Shown here piece after piece: positions 28,764 to 38,505 of a stretch of 64,000 bases of DNA. The stretch is taken from assembly GCF_002356555.2 (NCBI RefSeq), contig NZ_AP017372.2:2024501-2088500 (forward strand), written 5' to 3'. The stretch is from Halorhodospira halochloris (lineage in GTDB: Bacteria; Pseudomonadota; Gammaproteobacteria; Nitrococcales; Halorhodospiraceae). Within the stretch, counting starts at the first letter, position 1. Each line of letters starts with the position of its first letter. The position numbers and the translations under genes are program-made. The notes beneath the pieces were generated by a model. That model was not told where the DNA came from, ran no database searches, and saw nothing but the letters and a program-made list of their open reading frames with translations.

Positions 28764-30911
28764 TTAATTTTCGGTTATCTCGCTAGCCCGCAAGGAGATT
28801 TTTTTGGCTTCCAGGGAGATGTTTTCCCCCTCAATCACCACATCACCATCGCCATCAATTCTTATGCCAAAATCGCTGCCTATTGCTATTTTGCCACCCC
28901 CATTACTGATGATTTCGATATCCCCATGCGAGCCAACGGCTAAGCATCCCGCCTCAGCAACCACCGTAGCATCACCATGACGAGTTTTAAGCAGCATCCC
29001 TTGACCGCTGCTCAAGTTCAGCGACTCTCCTGCATCAATCTGCGCGTTTGCGTTCTCAGCGCTACACCATAAATCGCCCTGTTCGGCACTTAAGCTTAGA
29101 TTAGCCCCAGCGCTCCATCTTATCTCCCCTTCGTCAACCGCTATAGTCCAATCACCACCCACCTGGGTGGAACAATCGGCTGCAACCTCAACTAGCCGAT
29201 TGCCGCCACAGGCGATGTTAAAGTTACCGCCACTGTTTATTTCTAGAGCCCCTTGCGCCGAACTTAAGCTTACTCGAGCATCACAATCTTGCCGACCAGC
29301 CTCCATGCGCAGCTCACCGGACTTTTGAGCAGCAGTTAAGGAGAGCGACTCAGCACCATCACGATCATCGAATACCAACTCATGACCTGCCGGTGTGCGC
29401 AGCACATGTTGGTCTGGATTGGCGGAATTGACCGGCAAAGGTTGATGTTGATTGCCCAGTGCACCGAGCATTATCGGCCTCTCAAGATCGCCATCAAGCC
29501 CCGCCACCGCGACCTTTGTATGGGGCAACATTGGCCAATGCCAACCGTAGCTTCTACCACCATAAGGCTGGAGCAAGCGCAGTGGTGGCGTTGCCTGGCC
29601 AGGCGGAGAGTCCCCCTGGTCCATAGCCAGACGTGCCCGGTAAGATCCTTCCTCATCAATATAAGCTTGACTAGGGTTAGAGCCTTCAAGCTCGGCTACC
29701 ATTAGGCCGCTGGCAGCTAATCTGTTCTTGGGCAGATCGGCGTACTCAAGGGCGACAGATAACAGCCTCGCCCGGCAAATATAGCTGGCTCTTTCTTTTC
29801 CCGGACCCCCTCGAATAGCTGCCGCCTGATCCCCTTGGTGGTTGGCGCTGATAACAAAATAGGCACTATTTAAAGCGTGGTTAGGATGGTTGTTAATACG
29901 AACGATTTGGCCAGGCGTTAACCTGTTCTCGGTATCTATTTCTATGCCGCCGCGTTGGGCATCAAAGGCACGCTGATAGACCTGCGCAAGTTTCTCGTGG
30001 GACTCTCTGCCACCGCCACACTCACCAAAGCGCTCCACCTCACCCCATCTACTAGCCGGCTGCGACTGCACAAGGGGGTCAGTTAATGCGCTACTAGCCA
30101 CGGCCGCCTGCGATTGGGCTGGAAATTGCGGGTCAAAGCCAGCTATTGCAACTTGCCTAGGCTTCAGTTCGGTCCAGCTGCGGAGGCCGAAAATAGTTCC
30201 AGGAGACCGCACCTGCCCGCTTTGCGGAACGTAATCGAGCTCCAAACTTGAACTGCTACTTCCCTGTAGAGAGTCACTGATCACCACTTCGGTAAGGCTT
30301 TGCCGATGTCTGAGCAACATAAATAGCCCAGCGCGCGAGAGTATCCGCTGGATAAACTCCAAGTCACTCTCCTGGCCCTGGAGCAGAATCGCCTGTTTCT
30401 CGTGCGAGCCCTGAACCTCGAGCGACACCGAGGTGTTTGCTGGCAGCAATTCAGTGAGAACCCCGTATGCTGCGTCCGCAGCGCTGATATTGCGCCATAC
30501 CCGTTGATGGCGAGATAGCTCCAAAAGTGCCAACGGGGAGCGGATTTTTATGACAAGAGAGGTTAAAGCTGTTGGATGGGCAACATCTTCGACTGCGAAT
30601 ATAATACCATGAATGACATGCGGGTTAGGCTCTAGCGACAAAGCCAAGCTGACTGTAGCAGCCATCCAGTTTGAACGATCGAGCAAGTGATCGCTTGAAA
30701 TGCGCACAGTGTAGCTATAGTCATCTCCTACCTGCTCCACACCCTCAACCGTCTCTACCTCAATGATTTCACTGTCAATTCCAGGCAAACCAATTCTGAA
30801 CAAGCGATTTGGGTGGCGTTTGGTTAGCAAAGCAAATAATGACGGCTGCAGACTGGCAACCTGCTGTTGAGCCGAAGGGTTAGCTGAAGTAATCCGCTCC
30901 ATGGATTCCAT
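28764..30911 (-). CDS. vgrG: T6SS spike protein VgrG (first copy)
   Basis: Second VgrG of the locus, 715 residues. The gp27-like N-terminal domain (PNRLFRIGLPGIDSEIIEVE), the DLEFIQRILSRAGLFMLLRH segment and the gp5 OB-fold (YGWHWPMLPHTKVAVAGLDG, PIMLGALGNQHQPLP) are clear. A DUF2345-like beta-helix tail follows (GKIAIGSDFGIRIDGDGD). No toxin domain can be seen. It starts ten bases past the tssG stop. Having two different VgrGs may allow mixed or alternative spikes carrying different cargo. Confidence 0.92.
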   Translation of the reverse strand: MESMERITSANPSAQQQVASLQPSLFALLTKRHPNRLFRIGLPGIDSEIIEVETVEGVEQVGDDYSYTVRISSDHLLDRSNWMAATVSLALSLEPNPHVIHGIIFAVEDVAHPTALTSLVIKIRSPLALLELSRHQRVWRNISAADAAYGVLTELLPANTSVSLEVQGSHEKQAILLQGQESDLEFIQRILSRAGLFMLLRHRQSLTEVVISDSLQGSSSSSLELDYVPQSGQVRSPGTIFGLRSWTELKPRQVAIAGFDPQFPAQSQAAVASSALTDPLVQSQPASRWGEVERFGECGGGRESHEKLAQVYQRAFDAQRGGIEIDTENRLTPGQIVRINNHPNHALNSAYFVISANHQGDQAAAIRGGPGKERASYICRARLLSVALEYADLPKNRLAASGLMVAELEGSNPSQAYIDEEGSYRARLAMDQGDSPPGQATPPLRLLQPYGGRSYGWHWPMLPHTKVAVAGLDGDLERPIMLGALGNQHQPLPVNSANPDQHVLRTPAGHELVFDDRDGAESLSLTAAQKSGELRMEAGRQDCDARVSLSSAQGALEINSGGNFNIACGGNRLVEVAADCSTQVGGDWTIAVDEGEIRWSAGANLSLSAEQGDLWCSAENANAQIDAGESLNLSSGQGMLLKTRHGDATVVAEAGCLAVGSHGDIEIISNGGGKIAIGSDFGIRIDGDGDVVIEGENISLEAKKISLRASEITEN

Positions 30912-30921
30912 TGTCCAATTC

Positions 30922-31851
30922 CTATTCAGTGGTTATTGAAAAGAGCAAAGAGCTTTCTCGCTCCGCGTTGCCCGCAAGCCAGGTTGAGCATCCTAGACGC
31001 CACTTATCTGCGCCCATTACCCATGTGTCGCGTTCACCAGGGGCGATTAAAAGCTCGATTTGGGCCTGATTACGCTGTCCTAGATAAAGTCCAACTAATC
31101 TTTTTAATGCTTCACCTCTTGCACTGCCCGGGCTTAACTCAACAGCATCAAGGTGTTGTAACGGCCCTATGACTATCTTCGTCATCCCTCCCGCGACAAC
31201 CGTCTGCCCGCCTAGGCAAAAATCCTCGCCCACTTTAAGGCCAGTGCTACCTCCCAAGCACCCCTGCTCTGTGGGTTCGGCGCTGTCTACTCCGACCCAT
31301 GTATGAACTCTATCTGATACTGCCACTGCCATTGTTCCACTGACCCTTTGCACGAGGCTCTGCAGGGCATATTTGCCAGACCGGAGTCGGCAATAAAGAT
31401 CGGGAACAAGCCCCAGTCCATCATGCGACCGTGAAGTAACCGTTAAACTGCGCCAGGAATCTACCCAACCATGAGGATGCGCTATCTGCTCAACATGCCG
31501 CCAACAATCGACTAGAACTGAATATACAGAACCGTTGATTAAGTTAAGCAGCGCCCGCAAACTCTCGCCACTGCGATCTTCAGCTGCAGCCCTTTCAATC
31601 CAGTAGTGCGGTAAAGGCGAACCACCGCCGGCTAGCGCTAAGACATTGGCCTCAATTATCCAAAGCCCGTCCTCATCTATCCAACAGCGCCTAATCTCAC
31701 CTGCGGGAAAACTCAGTTCACTGCTAGGCCGGATAACATAGCGCAGCGAATCTTCATCGTTGAAGCTCTCCAGCAGCATAACTGCTTGCCGTAACGAGAA
31801 ATCATAACCTCTAGAAACGAGTCGCTGCAGGGCTAAAGGCAATTTGTCCAT
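30922..31851 (-). CDS. tssG: T6SS baseplate protein TssG
   Basis: Baseplate wedge component that binds TssF. The 309-residue protein has the TssG/ImpH features: an early LLESFNDEDSLRYVIRPSSELSFPAGEI, then RALLNLINGSVYSVLVDCW. It overlaps tssF by 19 bp, so translation is coupled, as in almost all T6SS loci. Somewhat divergent from the well-studied examples, but position between tssF and vgrG makes it secure. Confidence 0.88.
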   Translation of the reverse strand: MDKLPLALQRLVSRGYDFSLRQAVMLLESFNDEDSLRYVIRPSSELSFPAGEIRRCWIDEDGLWIIEANVLALAGGGSPLPHYWIERAAAEDRSGESLRALLNLINGSVYSVLVDCWRHVEQIAHPHGWVDSWRSLTVTSRSHDGLGLVPDLYCRLRSGKYALQSLVQRVSGTMAVAVSDRVHTWVGVDSAEPTEQGCLGGSTGLKVGEDFCLGGQTVVAGGMTKIVIGPLQHLDAVELSPGSARGEALKRLVGLYLGQRNQAQIELLIAPGERDTWVMGADKWRLGCSTWLAGNAERESSLLFSITTE

Positions 31852-33557
31852 TGCTCTTCCTCACCGCTAGGCTCAAATACCAAAACCAGCTCAACAAATC
31901 GATCTAGCGGTGCCCATTCAAGCAAGACGCCGTGAATAAGCTCAGCCAACAGGCAGGCCTCCCCTCTATCTGGAATATGTCTAGTATCGATAGGCATCCT
32001 TACCTTGATGCCCTGCTCAATGACACCCTTGCGCCAGCGAGTAGTGCTTTGCCAATCGATATCACCTATTGCCCGCACCGCAACCGGTACTTGGCTGTGA
32101 GCAGCGTTGGCAACAGCAAACAGCAAGGTGCGCATAAACTGTTTATCGGCAAGCCTCTCTATGTCGCAGCGCAACAGGCAATTTAAGAGCTGAGTCTGCG
32201 CCGTCTCTACCGGGGCTGGCCTGAACGCACGCGGCCTATGCAAATTATTTACCGTAACGCCTTCTGGTACCTCACCTGAGCAGACATCAATGTTGCCTTT
32301 CGACAGATGTAAGCGCGGCAGGTCGCCGTTTGAGTAGAGTACATCGATAGATAGAGTCTGCTCTTGTTTGGCGCTGGCCGGATCGAGACGTATTTCTGGA
32401 TCGCCCCGGCCGGCGCTCCCCTTATCCGGCCTTACAACTCGGTATAACCCTCCTGTGATGCCATCAACTCCCCATGTTGAAAGGGCCGAGTAGGATTGGC
32501 TTTCTCCACTATGGGTACTCCTCCCCTCTACCTGCAAAACCCGATGTACAACCCGACTGTCTGGCCCGTCTGTTTGACTTCTAACAAGACACTCATCTGC
32601 ACCGGCCTGCAAACGCACAGGATCGGCCCAGCCCCTATTTAGATTAATCGCAGGCACACAGCCGTAGCGCAACACGCTCCGGGATGATTGTTCAACTCCG
32701 GGGGCAGGAAACGCCAGGTGGAATATAATATCTAGGGAGTTTAGTTGATCCGGCAGGTCTAATTGATCCAACCCACACAAATTAACAAAAAGCAGTTGCT
32801 CGCGGGCCAAAAAATATGCCTGTAACCTTTCAAGGGCTTGACTGCCGGGCAAAGAGACCCCGAACAAATCGCTGCATGACAATGGGAAAGCCGACTCAAA
32901 ATAAATACTATCTTTTAATCGCAACACGCTGGCGGATAACTCTGCACCTGATAAGCGCACTTCAACATCGTCCACTCTCCTGAGCAAGGCTTCACGCATG
33001 GCATAGCCCTGCCCTGACTCATCATCAATCCACAGCAACAACGGTGAAAGGGCATGCTTGTCCCTGAAAGCAGCGGCGCTACCGGTTAGTTTGAACCGCA
33101 GCTGACTGCCACCGCCGTAGTGAGAGACCCATTGGAAATCCTCAAGCTTGAATGCCCGCAAAGCAATAGAACGCTGCGCGGCAAATGGCAGGCTTAGCGA
33201 CTCATTGCCAACTGGCTGGGAATAAAAATGGGTCCCCGCAGCTATATCAGCTCCCTCAATTCTATTTTCATCCAGACCCAATTCAAGTGTTACCGTACTA
33301 GGATAGGGGTCTATAAGCTGCGGACAGACAGACTCCAGGAGTTGCTCATGTAGTCCTGCAATAGAGTGCTTAAGCTCTTGGCGCACCCCAGCAGTAAGAT
33401 AAGCAACCCCCTCAAGCAGTCTTTCTACATAAGGGTCGCGATCGTTTACTTGGGATAAACTGAGCATTTTACCCTGCTCAGGGAAGCAACGCGCAAACTC
33501 CTCACCTCCTTCATTTAAGCGCCTCATCTCACCTTGAAAAGCGCGGAGCATGGCCAT
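31833..33557 (-). CDS. tssF: T6SS baseplate protein TssF
   Basis: Baseplate wedge protein (ImpG/VasA family), 574 residues. The N-terminus FQGEMRRLNEGGEEFARCFPEQ and DPYVERLLEGVAYLTAGVRQ are the family hallmark. A GGAGGT lies eight bases before ATG 33557. It follows tssE by six bases. Confidence 0.93.
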   Translation of the reverse strand: MAMLRAFQGEMRRLNEGGEEFARCFPEQGKMLSLSQVNDRDPYVERLLEGVAYLTAGVRQELKHSIAGLHEQLLESVCPQLIDPYPSTVTLELGLDENRIEGADIAAGTHFYSQPVGNESLSLPFAAQRSIALRAFKLEDFQWVSHYGGGSQLRFKLTGSAAAFRDKHALSPLLLWIDDESGQGYAMREALLRRVDDVEVRLSGAELSASVLRLKDSIYFESAFPLSCSDLFGVSLPGSQALERLQAYFLAREQLLFVNLCGLDQLDLPDQLNSLDIIFHLAFPAPGVEQSSRSVLRYGCVPAINLNRGWADPVRLQAGADECLVRSQTDGPDSRVVHRVLQVEGRSTHSGESQSYSALSTWGVDGITGGLYRVVRPDKGSAGRGDPEIRLDPASAKQEQTLSIDVLYSNGDLPRLHLSKGNIDVCSGEVPEGVTVNNLHRPRAFRPAPVETAQTQLLNCLLRCDIERLADKQFMRTLLFAVANAAHSQVPVAVRAIGDIDWQSTTRWRKGVIEQGIKVRMPIDTRHIPDRGEACLLAELIHGVLLEWAPLDRFVELVLVFEPSGEEEQWTNCL

Positions 33558-33563
33558 GCTGTT

Positions 33564-34004
33564 CTACCTCCATAAAGAAATAGTCCCATCACCTTGAACT
33601 GCAAAGCACATTTCTAAATCAAGGGCAGCCTCGCCTAAACCTTTCAACTTAGCATTTACTATTAATGCCAATACGTGGCTACCCTGCTGACTGGGAGGCT
33701 GCACTTTAATATTTGCTGAAATTACTCTGGGCTCAAAATCCAAAATATATTTTTTTATATCGGCAGCTAAGCGAGCTGATTGATACTCAACATCAGAGCC
33801 AAATGCAGATAAGTCCTTAACGCCGTAGCCTGGAATGTGAGACAGGCACCCTTTGCGCGCAGAAAGAAGCAATCTAATATGTTCTGCAACGCTCAAACGA
33901 AGCGATTCACACGATTTAAAATTATGCCAATTAATTTGCTGTCCAGAACATCCCTGTAAAGAGACTCTTCCTTGAACGATATCGAGCAATCCTGCCCCAG
34001 GCAT
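33564..34004 (-). CDS. tssE: T6SS baseplate protein TssE (gp25-like)
   Basis: Phage gp25-like baseplate protein that joins wedge and sheath. From ATG 34004 (AGAGGA seven bases upstream) it has 146 residues; the open frame reaches 34046 without a better start. Segments SVAEHIRLLLSARKGCLSHI and PGYGVKDLSAFG fit the family, and LDFEPRVISANIKVQPP is the typical C-terminal part. Lies between hcp and tssF. Confidence 0.88.
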   Translation of the reverse strand: MPGAGLLDIVQGRVSLQGCSGQQINWHNFKSCESLRLSVAEHIRLLLSARKGCLSHIPGYGVKDLSAFGSDVEYQSARLAADIKKYILDFEPRVISANIKVQPPSQQGSHVLALIVNAKLKGLGEAALDLEMCFAVQGDGTISLWR

Positions 34005-34088
34005 TATTCTGTCCTCTTTTAGATGCTTAACTAGGGGCAAAAGCAATCTCTGCCCCTAGTCCAGCAATTACAACAGGTTAATATTTAA

Positions 34089-34574
34089 TTAGCGCCCCTC
34101 AGTCCACGAGTCAGAGAACTCTATGTTTCCTTCGATATACGCCCAGGTTATTCTGGCATAACGCATCGACACTTGCTCCATATGTGGAAAACGTTCTTTA
34201 TCTAACTCTTTTACATTGTGCATAACTGGCTTAACCGAGGTTATCTTCACGTCATGCAGAGTGTGTCTAAAATACTCCTTCTCGTTACCTGTTTCGTCAA
34301 TTTGATACCAACTTAGGACAAGCTCTTCTAAAGTTTGGCCTTTACTGCATGCCTTATATAGGTAGGGCGAAGAGGCGTCGTATGACTTTGTCAGCACAAA
34401 AGGCTCATGCTTGCGCGTACCAGTCAATGCACCCGTGTCATTGTCTGTAGGGATACGCAATTCGTGCTCAAAACCAAGCACCTCTATGCTTCCTTCTCGC
34501 TCGGCAACGCTAACAGAACCCTCAATCTCATTCCCTTGGTCATCTTTTAACCACATATATGCAGGAATAGCCAT
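34089..34574 (-). CDS. hcp: T6SS tube protein Hcp
   Basis: Hexameric ring protein that stacks into the inner tube. 161 residues with the Hcp start MAIPAYMWLKDDQGNEIEGS, the GFEHELRIPTD region, and RKHEPFVLTKSYDASSPYLY; the VKPVMHN and YARITWAY motifs close the fold. No evolved toxin extension. A gap of about 100 bp upstream (34575-34676) may contain a separate promoter, which would fit the high amounts of Hcp needed. A candidate TTGCGT...TATTGT pair on the minus strand there has a 19-bp spacer and is weak. Confidence 0.94.
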   Translation of the reverse strand: MAIPAYMWLKDDQGNEIEGSVSVAEREGSIEVLGFEHELRIPTDNDTGALTGTRKHEPFVLTKSYDASSPYLYKACSKGQTLEELVLSWYQIDETGNEKEYFRHTLHDVKITSVKPVMHNVKELDKERFPHMEQVSMRYARITWAYIEGNIEFSDSWTEGR

Positions 34575-34676
34575 CCATGTCTCCTTTTTTTAACTAATTA
34601 GTTGTTATTGGACAATATTTGCACATCACATAGGTTACGCAACTTGCACTTAACCCCCTTTTATCAATACCAACAT

Positions 34677-36179
34677 TTACGCCGGCATTTGAGAAACCAA
34701 CGAAAGCTTCAGGTCGATACCCTCAATCTGAAAATGGGGCATTACTGACATACTGACGCGAAAATATCCTGGGTTGTCGGGCACCTCCTCTACATTAACT
34801 ACACCCTCACGCAGGGGCCTGGTAGCCACTAGCGTGGGATCTGGGTTTTGCATCTTGGTCACAAGCGTTTGCAGCCAATCATTCAACTCTTGCTCAAGAT
34901 CCTGTCTGCTCTTTGATGTCCCAATATTCTCACGCTGCAGCACCTTTAAATAATGAGCCAGGCGAGACACCAAAAATATATAGGGTAACCGTGAGTTTAT
35001 CCGAGCGTTAGCTGTAGCCAAGCCATCTGAGTACTGCACTGGCTTCTGCGTTGAGTTGGCCGAGAAAAAGCAGGCATGATCACTGTTTTTATAAAAACTC
35101 AGCGGAATAAACCCTTCATTGGCCAGATCCAGCTCCTTGTTTTCCGAGATAAGTGTTTCGGTAGGAGTTTTTACCTGCGTACCACGACCGAGATCGAAGC
35201 AGTGCAAAGGCATTCTGTCCAACCTTCCCCCAGCCTCTGGCCCACGAATATTCACAGTCCAGCCGTGATCTTTAAATGAACGAGCCATGTTTGAAGCAAA
35301 AGCGAAACTAGCATTACCCCAAAGATACTTTTCGTGGTCTATTCCAGTAACCGTCTCAGTATAATCAAACGACCTAACCGGGTTATCTTCTCCATATGGC
35401 AAACGTAATAAAAACCTTGGTAGGGTCAACCCAACGTAACGTGCATCTTCGGTTTCTCGAAACCCACGCCACCTTCCATACTCTGCCTTATCAAGATAAC
35501 TCCCAACGTCTGGTATCTTAATAACCTCATCTATTGAATCTTTACCAAAAAATGAAGTTCCCGCCGCCGCAATGAATGGGCAGTGGGCTGCTGCGGCTAT
35601 TCTGGATATTTCACTTATGAGTGTTATATCGGCCGCAGAACAATCTATTTCATAATTTGAGATCATTGCCGCCACCGGCTCTCCACCAGGAGTATCATAT
35701 TCCTGGACATAAACGTGCTGGTACAAACCTGACTGAGTTATATCCGTGACATCTTCCAACTCTTCAGCAAGATCTTCTTTGGATAAATCTAGCAGTTCCA
35801 GCTTAACATTAGCTTTTGGATCACTTCGCTCAACAAGGAACCGCAAGCTACGCCATGCAGACTCTATCTTCTGAAACAGTGAACTATGGAACACCTCGTC
35901 TAGCTGTTCGCTAACAGCCAAATCAATACGTGCTATATACTCATCAAGTAATGCTTTATCAATGCGTTCTACTGGAGATTCACTTTTTCCTGCCAGATCA
36001 AGAAAAACCTGCAACGCTGCAGCCAATCGATTTTCGAAGGGTATATCTGCCATTAGCGTTGCGTCTTTGAAGGTATCAATATCCAGAGCCGTACTTATTG
36101 GCTCTACTGCTGCCAGTTCGCACAATCTCGTGTAACTGGCCTGTTGCTCTGCCACTGCCGCTCCCGCTTCCATGCTCAT
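34677..36179 (-). CDS. tssC: T6SS contractile sheath large subunit TssC
   Basis: Large sheath subunit that assembles with TssB around the Hcp tube. 500 residues; the family segments AWRSLRFLVERSDPKANVKL, PFIAAAGTSFFG, LGLTLPRFLLRLPYG-type VGLTLPRFLLRLPYGED and the C-terminal DNPGYFRVSMSVMPHFQIEG are present. ATG 36179 has CAGGAG at good spacing. The N-terminal helix that ClpV grips in V. cholerae VipB is not obvious here (see findings). A repeat element separates it from tssB. Confidence 0.95.
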   Translation of the reverse strand: MSMEAGAAVAEQQASYTRLCELAAVEPISTALDIDTFKDATLMADIPFENRLAAALQVFLDLAGKSESPVERIDKALLDEYIARIDLAVSEQLDEVFHSSLFQKIESAWRSLRFLVERSDPKANVKLELLDLSKEDLAEELEDVTDITQSGLYQHVYVQEYDTPGGEPVAAMISNYEIDCSAADITLISEISRIAAAAHCPFIAAAGTSFFGKDSIDEVIKIPDVGSYLDKAEYGRWRGFRETEDARYVGLTLPRFLLRLPYGEDNPVRSFDYTETVTGIDHEKYLWGNASFAFASNMARSFKDHGWTVNIRGPEAGGRLDRMPLHCFDLGRGTQVKTPTETLISENKELDLANEGFIPLSFYKNSDHACFFSANSTQKPVQYSDGLATANARINSRLPYIFLVSRLAHYLKVLQRENIGTSKSRQDLEQELNDWLQTLVTKMQNPDPTLVATRPLREGVVNVEEVPDNPGYFRVSMSVMPHFQIEGIDLKLSLVSQMPA

Positions 36180-36220
36180 GCTGTTACTCCTGATATGTTT
36201 TCATTCCAAGTTACCAGCTG

Positions 36221-36370
36221 GGAGCCTCTAACCTCCCCCCGGGAGCCATTTAGCTGCTCCGGTTTTCAGAAGACAGTGAATCCATCCCTGGAGGCTCCAT
36301 GCGTTAGCCCCAGCCACCAAAACCTCTACACCGGCGCTACTAAAGGCTCCGTGGAATTTTATAGGCTCCG
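36221..36370 (-). repeat. Palindromic repeat element, copy E (core in - orientation)
   Basis: 150 bp between tssB and tssC. Ends GGAGCCTCTAACCTCC and TTTTATAGGCTCCG are inverse. The copy-specific arm GAGCCATTTAGCTGCTCCGG matches CCGGCGCTACTAAAGGCTC on the other side with decay. The core keeps GTGAATCCATCCCTGGAGG. It is flanked by a perfect direct repeat AGCTG (36216-36220 and 36371-36375), a likely 5-bp target-site duplication. Confidence 0.82.
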
Positions 36371-36403
36371 AGCTGTATTAGTTATTTCCTGAAACTGAAG
36401 GGC

Positions 36404-36931
36404 CTATTCACTTACTTGGGTGGTATCTGGTTCCACCTCAGCATTGAGCGGCGCTAACTCTTGTAGCTCACCACGCACCCTGGTCAACTCTTCATGGTTG
36501 CCAACTATTCTCTCTAGCTCGCGCCGAAACTTAGCGTTATCCAGCACATTCGAACGCAAATCCTTGAGTAGATTGCGCATAGCCAAAAGGTTATCCACTT
36601 GAGGGATTTGTCTAGCTACCTCTTCAGGACTGAATGATTTGTAGCTATCAAAAGTGATATCTACAGGTATCTGACTACCATCTTTCGTGAACGTATTATC
36701 AACCAGTACTTGTAAGCGGGGGCTCAGCCCGGCCAAAACAGCATCTAGGTTATGTCTATCAACACTTATCCGCTCTCGCTCAGCAATCCTGCCCTGGCCT
36801 TTACCATTGCTATAGTCACCGATAAGAAGCATCTTAAGGGGGAGCTCAAGAGTTTTTTTGGCCCCTCCAGTTTGGACATCAACTGTGATATTAACTCGTG
36901 ATTTTGGAACTTCTTGCTGGTAGCTTCCCAT
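36404..36931 (-). CDS. tssB: T6SS contractile sheath small subunit TssB
   Basis: Small sheath subunit (VipA/ImpB family), 175 residues. SRVNITVDVQTGGAKKTLEL and LPLKMLLIGDYS match the family N-terminus, and FSPEEVARQIPQVDNLLAMR is the conserved middle segment. It is transcribed before tssC, separated by about 225 bp that includes repeat copy E, whereas most loci have tssB and tssC nearly adjacent. Confidence 0.94.
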   Translation of the reverse strand: MGSYQQEVPKSRVNITVDVQTGGAKKTLELPLKMLLIGDYSNGKGQGRIAERERISVDRHNLDAVLAGLSPRLQVLVDNTFTKDGSQIPVDITFDSYKSFSPEEVARQIPQVDNLLAMRNLLKDLRSNVLDNAKFRRELERIVGNHEELTRVRGELQELAPLNAEVEPDTTQVSE

Positions 36932-37011
36932 GCCTTATCTCCTCTGCGCTCATCCTTAGCGGAACATAGATTTTATACCACAACCTAACAACCATTTACA
37001 ACTCATTTTTA

Positions 37012-38469
37012 CTACAAATCTATAATAAACTCCACACTAACTTTGGCTTGATCTTTGCTAAAACAATATGTCGACCCATGACCACCATGCGCCCTCCCTT
37101 CCAAACCCCTGTTATAAGAATTCGAGGTAATTTCACCCTCTAAATCTCTTAATGACAGCGCATTTTTCGCCTCACTTATATATTCTTTAAAGCTTTTTCT
37201 CGGCACCGCTACGTTTGGGTTACATATTTTATTACCATCTTCGTCATCGCCATTTACCAGAGCGTTAATCCAGTCGCGATTCTCTGCTGACAGCAGCGGG
37301 CTGCCATCGACAAAACTTAAACCCGGCAACTCAGGTATTCTTTCTATCAATTCCTTTGTCTCGCTACGGATTCGCTTAGCTAGATAGTCCATACCAAGCT
37401 CCATTGCCGCCCTTTCCTCCCAAACCTGAATATCTAAACACAGGTGCCCACCGGGCTCTAAGAAAGCGCTTTCACAGGCTGCTATCACCTCATGCCAATT
37501 GTTGCCTTGCTGGAGTTTATTCTTTATTGATCGAATTGCTTGGCCACGTGGCGGTTCAACACCGATCCTGCCATATTTAACTGTTACAAAAAGCAATCCA
37601 GCCCATTTCCAGCAACGTGATAAGGCAACCATGCGCATCAGATCATTTTCAGAACGCAGATAGTCAAGCACGCTGCGCAAATGTTTAGACAGGTCACGTT
37701 CACTTGTGACCTTACTCTCTGCGGCCACACCGGCTAAGCCATTCTTGTCTCTATCGGGGCTCGAGCCCTTGTTAGGAGCACCAGATCTCGCACTGTCTGA
37801 GGAAACCAGGTAGTCAGCTGATCCTTCCGCTACACTTTGCTGATGCTGATTTGTTGCTTGGCGCTCCCGCAAATTAACCTGCATAAATTCACGCAAATTA
37901 CGCAAAGCGGGAGGTTCAGCAAACAAGAGCCCCAGTGCAACATCCAGCCTATCGAGCTGATTAAGAGCCCGCTCAAGATCGGTTATGGCACAATCAGCTG
38001 AGTAGCGTTTTACAAATGCAACGATACGTTGATTGTTCAGCCATTCGATGGCACTACGCCTGCCCTGCTCACGGCGCGGAAACAGAGCTTCGGAATGCTC
38101 CTCTATAATTCCAGCAACAGCCTCAAGGGCAACAGCAAAACCGCTTATACCCCGCTCATGCAGTTCGCTTAGGCACAAAAAGCCAAGCACACGCAGATCC
38201 TTGCCTTCGACCTCTAGCAACTCGACCGAAAGGCGGCTAATTAGATCAAAATCGGTGCTACCCAACTTCTGAACTTCGTCACTCAGACGTGCAAACCTAA
38301 TCCCGTATTTCGGATCAGAGCTTTGCTGATCAGCCTCGCCAGTTCTAATATCGCTGGGTAAGTCCAGCAGCACACTTCTTGGCAGCCCCAGCGGGTGATC
38401 AATTGATCCAAAGTCTTCACTAGACTGATCCGGGGTTGCCATATTTTCAAATTGATTTAAAGCTTCCAT
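37012..38469 (-). CDS. tssA: T6SS protein TssA (ImpA N-terminal domain)
   Basis: Cap or baseplate-initiating protein of the T6SS. From ATG 38469, with GAGGAG ten bases upstream, it has 485 residues. The ImpA_N domain is at about residues 25-150 (LPRSVLLDLPSDIRTGEADQ, then LRVLGFLCLSELHERG and GIIEEHSEALFPRRE). The open frame continues upstream to 38628, but that part is the translation of repeat copy F and is very unlikely to be real. The variable C-terminal region is typical of the diversity among TssA proteins. Confidence 0.85.
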   Translation of the reverse strand: MEALNQFENMATPDQSSEDFGSIDHPLGLPRSVLLDLPSDIRTGEADQQSSDPKYGIRFARLSDEVQKLGSTDFDLISRLSVELLEVEGKDLRVLGFLCLSELHERGISGFAVALEAVAGIIEEHSEALFPRREQGRRSAIEWLNNQRIVAFVKRYSADCAITDLERALNQLDRLDVALGLLFAEPPALRNLREFMQVNLRERQATNQHQQSVAEGSADYLVSSDSARSGAPNKGSSPDRDKNGLAGVAAESKVTSERDLSKHLRSVLDYLRSENDLMRMVALSRCWKWAGLLFVTVKYGRIGVEPPRGQAIRSIKNKLQQGNNWHEVIAACESAFLEPGGHLCLDIQVWEERAAMELGMDYLAKRIRSETKELIERIPELPGLSFVDGSPLLSAENRDWINALVNGDDEDGNKICNPNVAVPRKSFKEYISEAKNALSLRDLEGEITSNSYNRGLEGRAHGGHGSTYCFSKDQAKVSVEFIIDL

Positions 38470-38505
38470 GCCACGCATTCTCCTCAGTTTGGGACCCCCC
38501 ATATA

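Noticed and set aside
34575-34676. Possible sigma-54 promoter before hcp
   Set aside because: Some T6SS genes use sigma-54, and rpoN is in the window, but no TGGC-N8-TGC spacing was found on the minus strand here; only a weak sigma-70-like pair with a 19-bp spacer.
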